Source: Enoplolaimus lenunculus
Taxonomy: Eukaryota; Nematoda; Enoplea; Enoplida; Thoracostomopsidae
Reading direction: 5' to 3'
Assembly (NCBI GenBank): GCA_030248215.1
Contig: JASANG010002329.1
Span: 45,497-109,496 of the forward strand
Length of the DNA stretch: 64,000 nucleotides
The notes under the pieces were generated by a model. That model saw only the letters and a program-made list of their open reading frames with translations, searched no databases and had not been told where the DNA came from. How positions within the stretch are numbered: position 1 is the first letter of the stretch; each line of letters opens with the position of its first letter. Shown piece after piece: positions 62,601 to 64,000 of this stretch. Made by a program: the position numbers and the translations under genes.

Positions 62601-64000
62601 CAATAATATATCTACAACAGAAACACCACTCCTCAAAAAAAACACTAACACAAACATATCTCTCTAAAATAACACTTCTAAGTCTTCCCTCTACACCACC
62701 CAATTTCCAGGCCCGTAGCCAGCTCACCTTGCTTAGGGGCTAAAATTTTTTCAGAAGGGCATACAGAAGTTTTCAATAACTTACAAACAATGTAGGGCAA
62801 ATTAGGTTACCATTTTATTACAACTAAAGATCGAAAAAAATGACGGAAAAAATTGTTAATAAAAAAATTTTCTGAGGAAAACAATTGTAAACGCGGGAAG
62901 ACAAAAATATTAAATAGCAAAAATAATTTCCAACAGTATCAAGTTTTCATCGGCAGTTAACAGGTTTTCAAACTAGCTAATTCCAACAGCTGCCCAAAGA
63001 TTAAAAGGTAAAAACAGCCAATCACAACGAATATGCCAAAAAGGTGCGAATTTTCAAATGTCACCGTTCGGCTGGCTTAAAACTGACCGGGCCCTACGAA
63101 AAAGCAACAGGTAAAAGATACTACACACATTTGAGAAAATGAGGTATAAAATTAACCCTTATAAGCTCTGCGCCCCCTACGCCACGCTTCAGTCCACGTG
63201 GGCCCAAAAACCACACTTTAGAAAACAACCTAGTAAAACAACCGCCATATATATATTAGGCTGCTTACATGAAAAAGGACCCAGGCAAATTTGATACCTT
63301 TTTTAGTTATTTAAAAAAATACGATGTTTGTAGATTAAACCTTAAACAATTTCCGCATCATTTCGGTTTTGTTTTCGAGTTTTTATTTTCCATCGCGACC
63401 ATACCAGACCATTAGAATCATCAATCTCTAGGGAGGGGGCGCGTAAAGTTTTTGCGCTATCTGGAGATATTTTCACCCAGACTGGTCTCTCTGATCTCAT
63501 CCCTGTGCTGAAATCGAGACGCATCGCCTCCCAAAGTGCTGAAACTTTACTAGGCTACGGCGTGTTCAGCTGACTACGGTTCTGACCCTTCGGCAAGTGT
63601 GTTTGAAAAACTAAATAAATTCCAATAAACTTCAACTTTCATTATTAAATTTAAATTTTCAAATAAAAAACAAAATATTAAGTTTGTATTAATCTGAATA
63701 GTAGAATAAGGCACACTAGATACACTTATGAGAGACCAGATAACAGCCCAGGTTAGCTTTAGGCCATCCCCCCCAATCACTAAAACCTTTCTATTTAAGA
63801 GGAGTTGCTTAGAATTAGGAATTTTTAAGACCCACAGCTAAGGACCTAAAGCCAACGGTGGCCATACTATACACAATCCGATCCAAATGGGAAATAACTT
63901 GAGAATCCGCATAGAAAAAGGTGAGGTTAAGAAAAGTCCGCTGGATGGAGTTCAGTGAAAACAATGTTCCTCACCGCCTACGGTTTCATCTACGAGTGAT
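59691..64000. repeat. Large imperfect palindrome (arms about 2 kb; runs off the window)
   Basis: 59700-59735 (GATGAAACCGTAGGCGGTGA) pairs with 63965-64000. 60000-60120 pairs with 63575-63690, 60290-60560 with 63120-63410, 60560-60930 with 62795-63120, 61395-61700 with 62275-62500, and 61733-61880 with 62080-62230. Loop about 61890-62060. Arms are visibly diverged and interrupted. Family A, C and G elements sit in both arms. Confidence 0.85.

Overview
The window looks like nuclear DNA of an invertebrate animal: AT-rich, intron-rich and crowded with small non-autonomous DNA transposons. I cannot name the species. Two genes are supported, both on the + strand and both assembled from phase-compatible exons. 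The first (about 17.8-45.6 kb, 16 exons) encodes an orphan class C receptor of the GPR158/GPR179 type (Drosophila CG31760-like). It has an ectodomain, a cysteine-rich linker, seven membrane helices, the conserved helix after TM7 and a very long Gln-rich tail. The second (from about 50.1 kb to beyond the right edge) is the 5' part of a TRPN/NompC-type mechanosensory channel gene; only N-terminal ankyrin-repeat exons lie in the window.

Layout: 1-17.7 kb has no convincing gene apart from one weak orphan zinc-binding exon candidate near 9.1 kb. It holds microsatellites, a long perfect-looking hairpin (6.8 kb) and many short elements. 17.8-45.6 kb is the receptor gene, whose introns are packed with the same element families. 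45.6-50.1 kb is intergenic. 50.1-55.2 kb holds six TRPN exons. 55.2-64.0 kb has no recognised exon. It contains a roughly 50-bp tandem array (58.35-59.2 kb) and a large imperfect palindrome (about 59.69 kb to beyond 64.0 kb, centre near 61.97 kb), which would be intronic if the channel gene continues to the right.

Short elements fall into recurring families that I define from shared ends and target-site duplications (TSDs). (A) hAT-like elements with 8-bp TSDs carry internal runs of the hexamer TTAGGC, the nematode-type telomere repeat. (B) PIF/Harbinger-like elements have 3-bp TTA/TAA TSDs and GC-rich GACGGAC-type interiors. (C) hAT-like elements have ends CAGGCCCGTAGCC and 8-bp TSDs. (D) TTAA-flanked inverted-repeat elements contain a tRNA-like A-box/B-box pair. 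(E) About 0.3-kb elements have nested terminal repeats. (F-J) Further foldback or palindromic families, including one built of ATCATATGAT palindromes that harbours a 19-20-bp minisatellite. No retroelement or virus-like gene was recognised.

The least expected structures are the family D elements, which combine DNA-transposon ends with a tRNA-like pol III promoter, the TTAGGC-bearing family A, and the large palindrome. All gene models here are my own reading of splice sites and remembered family alignments; no database search was run.
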